Shown here piece after piece: positions 8,987 through 16,731 of a stretch of DNA of 64,000 nucleotides. Within the stretch, counting starts at the first letter, position 1. Every line of letters begins with the position of its first letter. A model generated the notes under the pieces. It made no database searches, was not told the DNA's origin, and saw only the letters and a program-made list of their open reading frames with translations. The translations under genes were made by a program, and so were the position numbers. Source of the stretch: Microbacteriaceae bacterium VKM Ac-2855 (GTDB taxonomy: Bacteria; Actinomycetota; Actinomycetes; Actinomycetales; Microbacteriaceae); contig JABMLG010000007.1 of the NCBI GenBank assembly GCA_013204985.1, positions 207,656-271,655 of the forward strand. Reading direction: 5' to 3'.

Positions 8987-9460
8987 ATGCAGCGCGCCCG
9001 GGAGTCCGACATCGACGACTGCGTCGCTTTGTGGCTGGAGGCCGTTCGTGCCCGCGAGGGGCGCGAGCCGGCCGAGGGCACGGCCGAGCGCGCTCGAGCG
9101 AAGTTCGCGCTGCCACGCGTCTCCTGGCGCGTCGCGCGAGCGGATGCACGCCTCCGTGGCTTCGCGCTGGTCACCGGGCCCGGCACCGGAGTTCCCTCCG
9201 ACCCGGCGGGTGCCGGCTACCTCGGCCTTCTCGCGGTCGACCCGCGTGACGAAGGCGCTGGCATCGGTCGGGCGCTCCTCGACACCGTCACTGCGGATGC
9301 CCGCGCGGCGAAGCTCCCGGCGCTCGTTCTGCACGTGCTGGTCGACAACGAGCGGGCTCTGCGCCTGTACGACTCGGCGGGGTGGCGGGTGCAGGGTGAG
9401 CGGCGGCCGCATCCGCTCACCGGGGCGCCTTTCGCGACGCTGATTCGTGAATTGATCTGA
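8987..9460 (+). CDS. GNAT family N-acetyltransferase
   Basis: 157 residues with the acetyl-CoA binding motif A around LGLLAVDPRDEGAGIGRALLDT (the R/Q-x-x-G-x-G/A pattern) and the later VLVDNERALRLYDSAGWR segment typical of GNAT enzymes. The acceptor substrate cannot be predicted. The ATG at 8987 lies 6 nt after TAGTTT with no ribosome binding site, so it is probably leaderless. An imperfect hairpin around 9441-9475 overlaps its end. Confidence 0.9.
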   Translation: MQRARESDIDDCVALWLEAVRAREGREPAEGTAERARAKFALPRVSWRVARADARLRGFALVTGPGTGVPSDPAGAGYLGLLAVDPRDEGAGIGRALLDTVTADARAAKLPALVLHVLVDNERALRLYDSAGWRVQGERRPHPLTGAPFATLIRELI

Positions 9461-9661
9461 AATTCATCGCGAATCTCCCGAATCGGTCGGAATCGCCGAT
9501 TTTCCGCGCCGAGTGGAGGGCCGCCGTGCGCCCGAGGCCACTGCGCCTACCGCAGTGGAGGAAACGGACGAAAGACGCCACCTCGAAGTGAGATGAACGA
9601 TCGAGGAACAGGCCGTGCAACGGGGTACATCGACTTGTGACCGGTGCTCGCGCCCCACAGA

Positions 9662-10849
9662 ATGATCGACGTGGAAGAGCTCTTCGTTCTCATCCTGGTC
9701 ATCTCCACGGCGCTCGCCTTCGATTTCACCAACGGATTTCATGACACCGGCAACGCGATGGCGACCTCGATCGCGACGGGCGCACTCAAACCTCAGCGCG
9801 CCGTCGCACTCGCGGCCGTCCTCAATCTCATCGGCGCGTTCCTCTCGATCGAGGTCGCCAAGACGGTCGGCGGCGACGTCGTCGACCTGAGCGCGGCGCA
9901 GGGCGAGCAGTTGATGCTGATCGTCTTCGCCGGTCTCGTCGGCGGCATCATCTGGAACCTCGCGACCTGGCTGTTCGGTCTGCCCTCGAGTTCGTCGCAC
10001 GCGCTCTTCGGCGGCCTCATCGGCGCGGCACTCGTCTGGGGCCTCGTCTACGGAGCCAACGGCGTGAAGTGGGACGGGGTGCTCGCGAAGGTCATCGTGC
10101 CGGCTCTGCTCGCGCCCGTGATCGCTGCGGTCGTCGCGACCGTCGGTACGCGGATCATCCTGCGCATCACGCGCGCCGTGCCTGTCGAGAAGTCGGAGCG
10201 CGGCTTCCGCTGGGGCCAGGTGGGCTCCGCCTCGCTGATCTCGCTCGCGCACGGCACGAACGATGCGCAGAAGACCATGGGCGTGATCTTCCTCGCCCTG
10301 ATCGCCTACGGCGCCGCCACCCCGCAGAGCGATGTGCCGTTCTGGGTCAAGTTCGCCTGCGCCGTCGCCATCGCACTCGGTACCTACCTCGGCGGCTGGC
10401 GGATCATCCGCACCCTCGGTAGGGGCATCGTCGATATCACCGCGCCGCAGGGGATGGCGGCCGACACCTCCTCCGCCGCGATCATCCTCACTTCGAGCCA
10501 CCTGGGCCTGCCGCTTTCCACGACGCACGTCGCGACCGGCTCGATCCTCGGTTCGGGCCTCGGACGCACCGGTGCGACCGTGCGCTGGGGCGTCGCCGGT
10601 CGGATGGTGATCGCCTGGGTGATCACCCTGCCCTCCGCGGCGGCCGTCGGAGCGCTCTGCTGGGGGCTCGGCAACGCGATCGGCGGGCTCGCGGGGGTCG
10701 TCGTCGTCTTCGCCCTCCTGGTGGCCCTGTCGGCGTTGATGTGGTGGCGCTCACGTCGCCAGCCGATCACCGCGGGCAACGTCACCGACGCCTGGGACGG
10801 CACGGTCGCCGCCCCCGAACTGCCCGCACCGGCTCGCGCCACCGTCTGA
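9662..10849 (+). CDS. Inorganic phosphate transporter, PiT family
   Basis: 395 residues with about ten membrane helices and the two PiT repeats: FDFTNGFHDTGNAMATS near the N-terminus and LAHGTNDAQKTMGVI in the second half. These carry the GFHDxxNxxA and HGxNDAxKxxG signatures of low-affinity proton- or metal-coupled phosphate uptake. The start is uncertain: ATG at 9662 gives the usual short N-terminus, GTG at 9644 adds six residues and GTG at 9671 removes three; none has a good ribosome binding site. The 200 bp upstream hold no gene. A small membrane protein follows 19 bp downstream. Confidence 0.94.
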   Translation: MIDVEELFVLILVISTALAFDFTNGFHDTGNAMATSIATGALKPQRAVALAAVLNLIGAFLSIEVAKTVGGDVVDLSAAQGEQLMLIVFAGLVGGIIWNLATWLFGLPSSSSHALFGGLIGAALVWGLVYGANGVKWDGVLAKVIVPALLAPVIAAVVATVGTRIILRITRAVPVEKSERGFRWGQVGSASLISLAHGTNDAQKTMGVIFLALIAYGAATPQSDVPFWVKFACAVAIALGTYLGGWRIIRTLGRGIVDITAPQGMAADTSSAAIILTSSHLGLPLSTTHVATGSILGSGLGRTGATVRWGVAGRMVIAWVITLPSAAAVGALCWGLGNAIGGLAGVVVVFALLVALSALMWWRSRRQPITAGNVTDAWDGTVAAPELPAPARATV

Positions 10850-10868
10850 AACCGCTGAGAAGGATCTC

Positions 10869-11117
10869 GTGACTCTCGACCTCGCCGGCATCGCCGCATC
10901 CGTCGTCCAGGTGCTACTGGTCGGGCTGCTGCTCGGAGCCGGGCTGCCCGCACTCTTCGCGCTCGGCGTCCGCCAGCTCGCCGTCGCCGAGGGCGACCTC
11001 GACGGGCGTCGCGGCTCGGCTCGGGCGGTCGCCGTGGGTTGCTTCGTCGCCGCGATCGTCGTCGCGCTGCTCGGCGTCGTCGTGATCGTGTTCGGCAAGC
11101 AGATCTTCGGCACCTGA
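10869..11117 (+). CDS. Small two-helix membrane protein next to the phosphate transporter
   Basis: 82 residues with hydrophobic segments at about residues 10-33 (VVQVLLVGLLLGAGLPALFAL) and 56-76 (GCFVAAIVVALLGVVVIVFG), and a charged loop between them. The GTG start follows GAGAAGGATCTC. Immediate placement behind the PiT gene suggests a co-transcribed accessory protein. No family is recognised. Confidence 0.8.
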   Translation: MTLDLAGIAASVVQVLLVGLLLGAGLPALFALGVRQLAVAEGDLDGRRGSARAVAVGCFVAAIVVALLGVVVIVFGKQIFGT

Positions 11118-11155
11118 GCAGCAGCGCACAAAACGGCGTCGCTACCATTGCCTCC

Positions 11156-11704
11156 GTGACGATTCGACGCGCCGTTCCGGCCGATGCCTCAGCCCTCGCC
11201 GTGCTCGCGGCGGCAACGTTCCCTCTCGCGTGCCCGCCGCACACGACCGACGAGGCGAAGGCGGAGTTCATCCGCACCGTGCTCTCTCGGGAGCGCTTCG
11301 CCGAGTATCTGGCTGATCCGCGCCGATCGCTCCTCGTCGACGACGACGGCTCGGGGCACCTGCGCGGGTACACCATGCTGATCCACGGCGAGCCGAGCGA
11401 TCCGGATGCGGCGGCCTCGATCACGCTGCGGCCCACGGTCGAGCTGAGCAAGTGCTACGTCTTGGCCAGAGAGCAGGGCTACGGCACGTCGGGGATGCTC
11501 ATGGCCGCGTCCCTCGCGGTAGCGGACGAGTGGGGCGCGGCGGGCATCTGGCTCGGCGTCAACGAGGAGAACGCACGCGCGATTCGCTTCTACGAGAAGA
11601 GCGGATTCACGAAGGTCGGCCGCAAGAGCTTCCTCGTCGGCGACCGCTACGAATCAGACTTCGTCCTCGAGCGTGCACTCACCATCTCGGCGCCGATCGG
11701 GTAA
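11156..11704 (+). CDS. GNAT family N-acetyltransferase
   Basis: 182 residues. The GNAT fold is shown by LSKCYVLAREQGYGTSGMLM (acetyl-CoA loop) and WLGVNEENARAIRFYEKSGF, the RimI-like C-terminal motif. The GTG start at 11156 is 7 nt after TACCAT, matching leaderless starts here; an ORF extended upstream would overlap the preceding gene in another frame. The substrate is unknown. The 278 bp downstream hold tandem repeats and a palindrome but no gene. Confidence 0.88.
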   Translation: MTIRRAVPADASALAVLAAATFPLACPPHTTDEAKAEFIRTVLSRERFAEYLADPRRSLLVDDDGSGHLRGYTMLIHGEPSDPDAAASITLRPTVELSKCYVLAREQGYGTSGMLMAASLAVADEWGAAGIWLGVNEENARAIRFYEKSGFTKVGRKSFLVGDRYESDFVLERALTISAPIG

Positions 11705-11714
11705 GTGCTGCTGC

Positions 11715-11849
11715 GGGTTGCCGTTTCTTTGACGTCGGTCGTCCGGCCTTGCGGGTTGCCGTTTCTTTGACGTTGGTCGTCCGGCCTTGTGGGTTGCCGT
11801 TTCTTTGACGTTGGTCGTCCGGCCTTGTGGGTTGCCGTTTCTTTGACGG
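11715..11849. repeat. Tandem repeat, 38-bp unit, 3.5 copies
   Basis: Units begin at 11715, 11753 and 11791, with a partial unit at 11829. Each begins GGGTTGCCGTTTCTTTGACG and continues with a 18-base segment ending in CCGGCCTTG; copies differ at one or two positions. The same 20-base core heads the 34-bp repeats at 56218-56388. A 38-base period is not a multiple of three, so this is not a repeat-containing protein. It lies between convergent genes. Confidence 0.95.
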
Positions 11850-11910
11850 CTTGGAGTCGTGCGGGCGGGGTGGGGTCAGCGACACGGCGCTGCGCGCGTG
11901 TCGCTTGCTG

Positions 11911-11978
11911 GCACTGGCGCAGGGTTGTCAATTCTGTGCTCGCAAGCTCGCAAAGAATGGACAACCCTGCGCCAGTGC
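11911..11978. terminator. Long palindrome at convergent junction, probable bidirectional terminator
   Basis: Arms 11911-11935 and 11954-11978 match at 24 of 25 bases around an 18-base loop. It lies between the end of the GNAT gene (11704) and the end of the oxidoreductase gene (11983, minus strand). The stem contains GGGTTGTC, also found in the stem at 38766-38813. There is no clear T run, so termination by an extended hairpin is inference. Confidence 0.7.
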
Positions 11979-11982
11979 GAGC

Positions 11983-12939
11983 TCAGCCCTCGCAGACCTT
12001 TAACACGAGCTTGCCGCGGGTGTGGCCCTTCTCGAGGGCCTCGTGCGCGGCGGCGGCTTCGGCGAGGTCGTAGATGCCGTCGATGAAGACCTTCACATCG
12101 CCCGACTCGAGCAGCCGCGAGATCACAGCCAGCGTCGCTCCGTCCGGCGCGACCTTGTAGCCGGTGGCGCGGACGCCCGCAGCCGCGGCCTCTTCGAAGA
12201 AGGTCGGCCAGCTCCCGGTCGGCGCGTTCACGATCAGACCGCCGGGTCGCAGCACCGAGAGGGAGCGACTGCCGGTGTCGTCGTGCACGTTCCCGACCAG
12301 GTCGATGACGACGTCGACCTCGCCGACAACGTCCTCGAACCGTTCGCTCGTGTGGTCGACCACGGTCGTGGCGCCGAGCTCGCGCAGCCACTGCAGATTG
12401 CGTGGCGAGCCGGTCGCTGCGACGCGAGCGCCGAAGTACGCCGCGAACTGCACCGCGAAGTGACCGACACCGCCGGAACCGGCGTGGATGAGGATCCGCT
12501 GCCCTTCGTGCGCCTTCGCCACCTCCACGACCATGCCCCAGGCGGTCAGAGCGGCCAGAGGCACCCCAGCCGCTTCGATGTGCGAGAGCGTGCTGGGCTT
12601 GCGGGCGAGGGAGATGCTCGGCACGGTGACGTACTCGGCGTAGGAGCCCGACATCCGCGGCACCATCACGAAACCGTAGACCTCGTCGCCGGGGCGGATC
12701 GCGTGTCCTTCATACGGCGAAGTCACCACGACGCCCGAGAAGTCATGGCCCAGCACGGCCGGGTAGCTGCCGATCTGAGATGCCACGCCGCGACCGGCGC
12801 GCGTTTTGGCGTCAAGCGGATTCACGCCGGCCGCAACGACCTTGACCGTGAATTCGGCGTTGATGCTGCCGGGCGTCGCGACCGTCGCGAGGTGCAGCAC
12901 GGAGGGGTCGCCGGGCGACTGGATCACTGCCGCCGTCAT
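11983..12939 (-). CDS. NAD(P)-dependent quinone oxidoreductase-type dehydrogenase (MDR family)
   Basis: 318 residues of the zinc-free medium-chain dehydrogenase/reductase type. The N-terminal GroES-like part contains GVNPLDAKTRAG and LGHDFSGVV; the Rossmann part carries the nucleotide loop HAGSGGVGHFAVQFA. Typical zinc-ligand cysteines are absent. Enzymes of this class reduce quinones or enones with NADPH. The start is taken as ATG at 12939 (MTAAVIQSPGD) with GGAGACG before it; an ATG pair at 13014 would add 25 residues and also has a purine-rich site. The 267 bp upstream hold no gene. Confidence 0.88.
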   Translation of the reverse strand: MTAAVIQSPGDPSVLHLATVATPGSINAEFTVKVVAAGVNPLDAKTRAGRGVASQIGSYPAVLGHDFSGVVVTSPYEGHAIRPGDEVYGFVMVPRMSGSYAEYVTVPSISLARKPSTLSHIEAAGVPLAALTAWGMVVEVAKAHEGQRILIHAGSGGVGHFAVQFAAYFGARVAATGSPRNLQWLRELGATTVVDHTSERFEDVVGEVDVVIDLVGNVHDDTGSRSLSVLRPGGLIVNAPTGSWPTFFEEAAAAGVRATGYKVAPDGATLAVISRLLESGDVKVFIDGIYDLAEAAAAHEALEKGHTRGKLVLKVCEG

Positions 12940-13206
12940 CGTCTCCGGCACCTCGATCCTCTCCGGGATGTTCCCCACGATCAGTCCGTGTCCGAGCGCG
13001 CTGTTGTGCATCATTGCCCTTCCCGTGCTCCAGCAGGCTGCATCGGATCCCCCATGGTGTTCGTAGAAACGCGTGCGCCTGAACGCATTCACCATCCAAC
13101 CCAGCCAATGAGTCGGCGCTGTTACGGAAAGGTCACCGCACCGAGAAGATTGCGCTCCCCGCATTACGCCCACGTGCGCGTCCCCGGTCTCGCTGGTTCT
13201 GGCACG

Positions 13207-13983
13207 ATGGGTGTTGTGCCTCCGACGTCGCCGCCACCCCGTCTCGCGACGCCGATCCTCCGCCGACGGATCCTCCTCCGAAGCGGTGCGGTGATCGTTC
13301 TGGCGGGGCTCGTCGTGCTGCTGGTAGCGCGGTCGACCCTGCGGCAGGCGGTCTACGTCAGCGAGATGGGCGCGGCCGGGATGCCGACGTCGACGGCCTT
13401 CTCGGCGGCGTTGCTGCTCGTGGCTGCGGGAGGGGCGATGGTCGCCGTCGCGAGCCGAGCGGTGCGCTCCCGTCTGCGTCTGCTGTCGCGGTGGCTGCCG
13501 TCGACGTCGATCCTCGTCGCCAGCCTCTGCTTCGCTTTCTCGTCGCAGGTCACCTGCACCGCCGGCTGCCCGCTGCCGGTCGGAGCGAGCTTCACTTGGC
13601 AGGACCTGCTGCACACCAGCGCCGCCGTGATCGGTTTCGCCGCCGCCTGCGTGGCGATGCTGCAGGTCGCTACCGCCGAGGCGCAGCCGCGGGTCGCCCG
13701 ACTCTCGCTGGCGGCGGGCGTGCTCGTCGCGGTGATCGCGGGGGCCGGCGCGATCCTCTCGCTGCTGCGGATGTCGATGGGCGTCGGCGGCACGCTCGAG
13801 TTCGTGGCGACGGGCATCGCGATCCTGTGGCTCGCGGCCTACGGCCTCTCACTCTCGGGTGTCGACGAGCCGATCACTGCGCCAGCCAGGTCGACAGTGC
13901 AGCGCGGGTCGCCTCATGCTGCCGGACGAGACCCAGGTCGCGCGCCGGCACCCGCGCCGATGCTGCGCCCGGAAGAGCCTTAG
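13207..13983 (+). CDS. DUF998-like integral membrane protein
   Basis: About 258 residues with six hydrophobic helices (for example AVIVLAGLVVLLVAR, ALLLVAAGGAMVAVAS, ASLCFAFSSQVTCTAGC). This layout, with a CxxGCP-type loop, resembles the DUF998 family; function unknown. A CACGAT hexamer at 13203-13208 overlaps the ATG at 13207, and GTG at 13216 sits 7 nt after it, so the true start may be 13216 as a leaderless gene. The last 37 codons lie opposite the 3' end of the next gene (110-bp convergent overlap) and encode a proline/arginine-rich tail without helix, so the overlap may reflect loss of an earlier stop. Confidence 0.72.
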   Translation: MGVVPPTSPPPRLATPILRRRILLRSGAVIVLAGLVVLLVARSTLRQAVYVSEMGAAGMPTSTAFSAALLLVAAGGAMVAVASRAVRSRLRLLSRWLPSTSILVASLCFAFSSQVTCTAGCPLPVGASFTWQDLLHTSAAVIGFAAACVAMLQVATAEAQPRVARLSLAAGVLVAVIAGAGAILSLLRMSMGVGGTLEFVATGIAILWLAAYGLSLSGVDEPITAPARSTVQRGSPHAAGRDPGRAPAPAPMLRPEEP

Positions 13984-14626
13984 CCCACTGGTCGGCGACG
14001 GCCAGCGGATGCACGGGGTCACCCTCCGCACCGATCACGATCGTCCGCGCCGTCACAGCGGCGAGTTCGGCGTCGTCGGTGTAAGCGGCGTTGCGCGGTA
14101 CCTCGACGAGTCGGATCGCCCGCTCGAGGGCGAGGGGAGCGCGGAACTGCTGCGCCAACGCCTCCGCGGCGACGGGCGATTGCGCGTGGACGTCGTGGAA
14201 CGGACCGGAAGCGCGGAACATCCGCTCGCCGCGGGCGACGCCGTGATCGTGCAGCAGCTGCGCGATGACGGGGAAGACCGCGAGATTCGCCGGAAGTGCC
14301 TGCGTGGTGAACGACGGCCGCACGAACGCTGCGCGATCGATCGGCAGCACGCCGCGGATCGTCAGCCGCAGCGCTATCGCCGCACCGAGTGAGATCCCGA
14401 GCACGGTCAGCGGCTTATGCGCCGAGCCGGCGCGGATAAGGAACTCCGTGACCTCGTCCGCGAGCGCATCGAGGGTGAAATCGTCGGGCACGCCGATCTC
14501 GGTCGACGCCCCGTGCGCACGGAGGTCCGGCGCGAGGATCTCCGCATCGGCGGGGAACAGGGCGCGGAAGAGGCCGAGCGGGCCGGAGCGATCGCTGCCC
14601 AGACCGTGCAGGAGCAGGACCGTCAT
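13874..14626 (-). CDS. Alpha/beta hydrolase
   Basis: 250 residues. The oxyanion region LLLHGLGSDRSG opens the protein, the nucleophile elbow is GISLGAAIAL (Ser in G-I-S-L-G), and the acid region is VIGAEGDPVHP. The C-terminal histidine of the triad is probably in LVRQHEATR. The substrate is unknown. The ATG at 14626 overlaps the stop of the YqaJ-like gene as ATGA, so the two are co-translated. The 3' end overlaps the convergent DUF998 gene. Confidence 0.88.
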   Translation of the reverse strand: MTVLLLHGLGSDRSGPLGLFRALFPADAEILAPDLRAHGASTEIGVPDDFTLDALADEVTEFLIRAGSAHKPLTVLGISLGAAIALRLTIRGVLPIDRAAFVRPSFTTQALPANLAVFPVIAQLLHDHGVARGERMFRASGPFHDVHAQSPVAAEALAQQFRAPLALERAIRLVEVPRNAAYTDDAELAAVTARTIVIGAEGDPVHPLAVADQWAKALPGAASARVPARDLGLVRQHEATRAALSTWLAQ

Positions 14627-15279
14627 CGGGCGCGGGTCTCGCGGTGCAGGGTCGCCATCAGTGCTCCGGCGAGGCGCAACAGGGCGGCGATCTCCCTCTC
14701 GTCGCGGTCGATCCAGCGGTAGAGCGGTTCGGGGTCGATCGGCACGAAGTCGGTGTGCTGCTCCCAGACCAGCAGAGTGCGTTCGGCGCCGAGAACGTAT
14801 TGCTGCCAGAAGATCTGCCGCAGGTAGCTGCGCGGGACGCTCCGCCAGGCCTTCGTGGTGGTCTTGATCTCGCAGAGCTCGAGTCGGCCGTCGTCGCGCA
14901 CGGCGAGACCGTCGGGCGTGGCGAGATGGCGCCGTTCGATCTCGGCGTGGAACAGTGTGCTGCTGGGTTCGATCGCGAACTCGCGCCGCACCCACGAGGC
15001 GATCTCGGGCTCGCGCGCCCGGCCGTGCTCGGTGAAGGCGTTCCCGCCGAAGCCGGTGCCGTAGAGCTTCTCCTGGGCCGCCTTCTCGACGGATGCGGGG
15101 GTGGAGAGTTTGGCGACGTCGGTGGCGGTGATGCCGCGAGCGCGCGCACGCAGCCAGGCGACGCGATCAGTGGAATCGGCGACGACGCGTTTCAGGTGCG
15201 GCGGCTCGGCGTCCACGAAGGTGGGCAGCGAATCCCAGGAGAACGAGAGCTGCTGACCGACCACCGATCCATTCTGCAC
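14623..15279 (-). CDS. YqaJ-like recombinase/nuclease domain protein
   Basis: 218 residues. The region LRARARGITATDVAKL, then NAFTEHGRAREPEIASWV, then LATPDGLAVRDDGRLELCEIKTT matches the YqaJ/lambda-exonuclease fold: Glu in GRAREPE, Asp in TPDGL, and the E-x-K pair in CEIKTT are the expected metal-binding residues. Such proteins usually occur in phages as recombination exonucleases, but no phage gene is nearby. The start is GTG at 15279 next to GGAGGA. It is translationally coupled to the downstream hydrolase, an unusual partner. Confidence 0.82.
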   Translation of the reverse strand: MQNGSVVGQQLSFSWDSLPTFVDAEPPHLKRVVADSTDRVAWLRARARGITATDVAKLSTPASVEKAAQEKLYGTGFGGNAFTEHGRAREPEIASWVRREFAIEPSSTLFHAEIERRHLATPDGLAVRDDGRLELCEIKTTTKAWRSVPRSYLRQIFWQQYVLGAERTLLVWEQHTDFVPIDPEPLYRWIDRDEREIAALLRLAGALMATLHRETRAR

Positions 15280-15351
15280 TCCTCCGCCGACATCATCCGC
15301 TCGTGCGCGGGTGTGTCCGGCGCCGCCGCTGCCGGGAAATGCCGGCTGCCG

Positions 15352-15431
15352 GGAAATGCAGGAGATTGCAGGAAGTGCCGACGGCGACGCGCGGACGAGG
15401 CGGCCTCGGCCGGCCGATCTCCTGCATTTCC
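15352..15431. repeat. Inverted repeat with 15-bp perfect arms
   Basis: Arms 15352-15366 and 15417-15431 (GGAAATGCAGGAGAT and its complement) are exact, enclosing 50 bases. A direct repeat TGCCGGGAAATGC precedes and overlaps the left arm. The region lies between two minus-strand genes; it may terminate the ROK gene transcript, whose stop is 2 bp from the right arm. Confidence 0.75.
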
Positions 15432-15432
15432 G

Positions 15433-16569
15433 TCAGGCGCCGGCGAGCAGGACGTCGATGTTGCCCGGCGCGAAGAGGTGCCGGCGCACCATCAGGGCCG
15501 CTCCGCGTACGCCGCCGGCCGGGTCGCCCGACGCCTGCACGATGTCGAGCGCCTGCGTGGCCAGGGGGAGTGAGCGGCGGTAGACGACCTCGCGCACCCC
15601 GGCGAGCACCTCCTGCCCGGCCTCCGCGATGCTGCCGCCGATGACGATCACGGAGGGATTGAGCAGGTTCACACAGGTCGCCAGCACTTCGCCGATGTCG
15701 CGCCCGGCGGCTCGCGTCGCCGCGACCGCGTCGCCGTCACCGGTGCGCAGCCGGGCGACGAAGGCGGAGGTGCTCGCGGCTCCCAGTCGCGCCGCGATCG
15801 CCGCTCCGCTCGCGATCGACTCCAGATCGGCCTCACCGTGTTCACTTGGCACCTGCACGTGACCGAGATCCCCGGCGGCGCCGAGAGCGCCGCGCTGCAG
15901 GGATCCGCCGCTGATGATGCCGGCGCCGATGCCGGTCGAGACCTTGACGAAGATCAGATCATCGATCTCCGGATAGCGTCGCGCGTGTTCGCCGAGGGCC
16001 AGCAGGTTCACGTCGTTGTCGACCAGTGCCGGCACCGGGATGCGGTCGCGGAGGAAGGCCGGGATGTCGAAGCGGTCCCAACCGGGCATGATCGGAGGCT
16101 TCACCGGGCGTCCGCTCGCGTGCTCGACCGGGCCGGGCACCCCGATACCGACCCCGGCGACGCGGACGTCGTGCAGGCCGGCGCCGAGCTCGTCGACCAC
16201 ATCGAGGGCGTGTCCCAGCACGGCTTCCGGGCCGTCGGCGATGCGGATGCTCTCGCGACGCTCCGCAAGCACGTCGCCGTCGAGGTCGGTGATGGCGATC
16301 GTGGCGTGGGATGCGCCGAGGTCGATGGCCGCGATACCGCGTGAGCTCGAATTGAAGGCGATCCGGGAGGCGGGTCGGCCTCCGGAGGAGGGGAGGTCCT
16401 CCGAGCGCACGAGCCAGCCCGCGGCGGTCAGTTCGTCCAAACGGGCCGAGACCGCGGAGCGCGGCAGGCCCGTTTCCTCGACCAGCAGACCGCGACTTCG
16501 GGGCCGCCCGTCGCTGAGCAATCGCAGCAGGTCACCGGTCGTCTGGGTGACCCGGCGTGCGTGCGGCAT
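15433..16569 (-). CDS. ROK family transcriptional regulator
   Basis: 378 residues. A winged-helix DNA-binding domain fills about residues 8-65 (LLRLLSDGRPRSR, then LPRSAVSARLDELTAAGWL). The ROK sugar-kinase-like domain follows, with the phosphate loop DLGASHATIAITDLDG and GVGIGVPGPVEH. Oddly, the usual ROK zinc motif (GHx9-11 followed by CxCGxxGC) is replaced by GHVQVPSEHGEADLESIAS, with no cysteines, so metal binding is probably lost. It is divergent from a Gfo/Idh/MocA-isomerase operon and probably regulates it in response to a sugar. The ATG at 16569 was chosen; GTG at 16575 adds two residues. Confidence 0.9.
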   Translation of the reverse strand: MPHARRVTQTTGDLLRLLSDGRPRSRGLLVEETGLPRSAVSARLDELTAAGWLVRSEDLPSSGGRPASRIAFNSSSRGIAAIDLGASHATIAITDLDGDVLAERRESIRIADGPEAVLGHALDVVDELGAGLHDVRVAGVGIGVPGPVEHASGRPVKPPIMPGWDRFDIPAFLRDRIPVPALVDNDVNLLALGEHARRYPEIDDLIFVKVSTGIGAGIISGGSLQRGALGAAGDLGHVQVPSEHGEADLESIASGAAIAARLGAASTSAFVARLRTGDGDAVAATRAAGRDIGEVLATCVNLLNPSVIVIGGSIAEAGQEVLAGVREVVYRRSLPLATQALDIVQASGDPAGGVRGAALMVRRHLFAPGNIDVLLAGA

Positions 16570-16621
16570 GGCCACGAGTCAACCACAGCCGTCGCTTCCG
16601 CCCGACTCCGCCATACCTTTT

Positions 16622-16676
16622 TTGTGAATCGTGCAGAGTTTTGCTTGTAAAAGTGCAGAAGTGTCCGTAACGTACA
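16622..16676 (+). promoter_or_regulatory. AT-rich promoter/operator region between ROK regulator and sugar operon
   Basis: This stretch is strikingly AT-rich for the window. TTGTGA (16622-16627) and TTGTAA (16645-16650) are 17 bp apart and could be -35/-10 for the plus-strand operon. GTGCAGA is repeated at 16631 and 16653 (22 bp apart, two helical turns), flanking TTTTGCTTGTAAAA. This is a plausible binding site for the divergent ROK regulator. Confidence 0.5.
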
Positions 16677-16731
16677 GGCAGCCCCGATCCGCGGGGCGGC
16701 ACTGTCCGTTCGACTCGATGAGGAGCCTCAG

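Noticed and set aside
9464..10528. Long antisense reading frame (about 354 codons) opposite the phosphate transporter
   Set aside because: High-GC coding genes routinely open long frames on the other strand. It has the low-complexity Arg/Asp/Glu/Gly composition of such shadows and no family motif, whereas the PiT frame carries clear signatures.
11647..11964. Minus-strand frame encoding a repetitive peptide (VKETATRKAGRPTSKK-type)
   Set aside because: It is the translation of the 38-bp tandem DNA repeat; the period is not a multiple of three, so the same DNA cycles through all frames and no conserved protein repeat results.
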